Origin: Methanothrix harundinacea | GTDB taxonomy: Archaea; Halobacteriota; Methanosarcinia; Methanotrichales; Methanotrichaceae | DNA length: 64,000 nt | Assembly (NCBI GenBank): GCA_002506535.1 | Contig: DAXT01000004.1 | Span: 75,381-139,380, forward strand | Direction of reading: 5' to 3' | Part shown: positions 63,469-64,000 of the stretch, piece by piece | Layout: every line of letters begins with the position of its first letter | Numbering within the stretch: the first letter of the stretch is position 1 | Program-made: the position numbers and the translations under genes | Notes under the pieces: model-generated | Databases searched by the model: none | Seen by the model: only the letters and a program-made list of their open reading frames with translations | Told to the model about the DNA's origin: nothing

Positions 63469-64000
63469 ATGAAAGACCCCTCATTGAAGAAGAACGCCGG
63501 GATCCGGCCAAGAGACGGCCCCGGCGATTTCTCAAAAGGCTGTTACAGGCACGCATCGCGATTCGCACTTACGCTATTGATCCTCGGCATTATCGCCATC
63601 TCCGGGGCGGTGGCCAACGATCCGCCGATCGCAGTAGATCTCACGCCGGACAAGGCGAGCCCGCAGGATGTGGGTACCATCATAAAATGGACCGCGAACG
63701 CCACGGACAGCGATGGGGACCCCATCCTGTACAGGTTCTGGCTGAAGGGACCGTCTACAGGAGATGCTTGGCAGCAGGTCCAGGACTGGAGTGGGACGAA
63801 CTTCTGGGACTGGACGACATCTCAAGCAGGCGACTACGAGGTGAACGTCTGGATCCGGGACGGAGAGAACGCAGGACCCGAAACCTGGGACGTTTACATC
63901 ATCAAGCCCTTCACTGTGAACCCAGCGCTGGTGCCCAACCAGCCGCCTGTCGCAAACTCCCTAACCCCGGACAAAACGAGCCCACAAACCGCCGGTACAT
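63469..64000 (+). CDS. Secreted Ig-like repeat protein, cut by window end
   Basis: The reading frame opens with the ATG at 63469 and runs off the window after 177 codons. The N-terminal region is charged, then hydrophobic (RFALTLLILGIIAISGAVA, about residues 31-49), as in the four-repeat protein at 54256-55911. The first repeat (PPIAVDLTPDKASPQ, KWTANATDSDGDPILYRFWLKGPSTGDAW, VNVWIRDG-NAGP) is the same module, and a second repeat begins before the window ends. It is therefore a second, more divergent member of the same surface-protein family, with a shared promoter block. The ending is unknown. Confidence 0.8.
   Translation, partial: MKDPSLKKNAGIRPRDGPGDFSKGCYRHASRFALTLLILGIIAISGAVANDPPIAVDLTPDKASPQDVGTIIKWTANATDSDGDPILYRFWLKGPSTGDAWQQVQDWSGTNFWDWTTSQAGDYEVNVWIRDGENAGPETWDVYIIKPFTVNPALVPNQPPVANSLTPDKTSPQTAGT

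Noticed and set aside
1..64000. tRNA, rRNA or CRISPR features
   Set aside because: Intergenic regions were read for tRNA-like arms and regularly spaced repeats; none was convincing. A covariance-model search would be needed to exclude small RNAs.

Overview
The window reads as a stretch of chromosome from a GC-rich methanogenic archaeon. Evidence for this is methanogenesis marker protein 8, an Isf-type iron-sulfur flavoprotein with archaeoflavoprotein AfpA, a dihydromethanopterin-reductase-like flavoprotein beside formaldehyde-activating enzyme, archaeal GatE, a histone, archaeal primase, PCNA, GINS, Orc and TFS, two separate GMP synthase subunits, and many leaderless genes with a TATA box about 25 bp upstream of the start codon. 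The many large secreted proteins, the GC bias and the gene set suggest Methanotrichaceae (Methanothrix/Methanosaeta or a close relative). That placement is inference; no rRNA gene is present to confirm it.

Layout. 0-9.9 kb: two paralogous secreted proteins (the first frameshifted), marker protein 8, an HTH regulator, the isf-afpA pair, a DHA2 drug exporter, an AT-rich DUF3800 gene, a zinc ribbon, a secreted triple-DUF333 protein and aspS. 10-19 kb: a small membrane protein overlapping a very large transporter-like protein with two DUF835 domains, then BofA-like, DUF1614, dUTPase, phosphoglycerate mutase, a tiny PUA-domain gene, a voltage-gated K+ channel and a nitrilase-family amidase. 18.9-25.2 kb: a tight information-processing cluster priS-gins51-rpl44e-rps27e-aIF2alpha-nop10-PAC2-tldE followed by prs. 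25-37.5 kb: aroC, moeA, a priL-pcn-GNAT operon, TFS, an ACT-domain protein, redox proteins, histone, gatE and an Orc1/Cdc6 paralogue. 37.5-45.4 kb: three PstS-type phosphate-binding proteins and a lone pstC, interleaved with a secreted-protein gene, a duplicated gene fragment and a stand-alone Lrp ligand-binding domain, then a DUF1538-DUF1538-PII operon. 46-52.3 kb: a LOG-like protein, an Lhr helicase, hisA, hisB and GMP synthase subunit B. 52.5-64 kb: surface proteins (DUF11 type, four-repeat Ig-like type and a second member cut by the window end), PRC-barrel/Thg1/Hfq-like genes, GMP synthase subunit A, DmrX-like/Fae, and an AT-richer accessory tail with an AI-2E-type permease, an insertion-sequence remnant, a ribbon-helix-helix gene, a lipoprotein and a DUF1328 protein.

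The genes fall into a few working groups. One is replication and translation: both primase subunits, sliding clamp, GINS, Orc, histone, ribosomal proteins and initiation factor. A second is C1/methanopterin redox chemistry. A third is phosphate uptake, and a fourth is a lineage-specific secretome built from repeated domains. The least explained items are the transporter-STAC-like-DUF835 fusion with its overlapping small membrane protein, a C-terminal domain shared by two unrelated-looking secreted proteins, the PII-linked DUF1538 pair, and the duplicated pstS promoter elements. No tRNA, rRNA or CRISPR array was seen. All family assignments were made by eye, without database searches.
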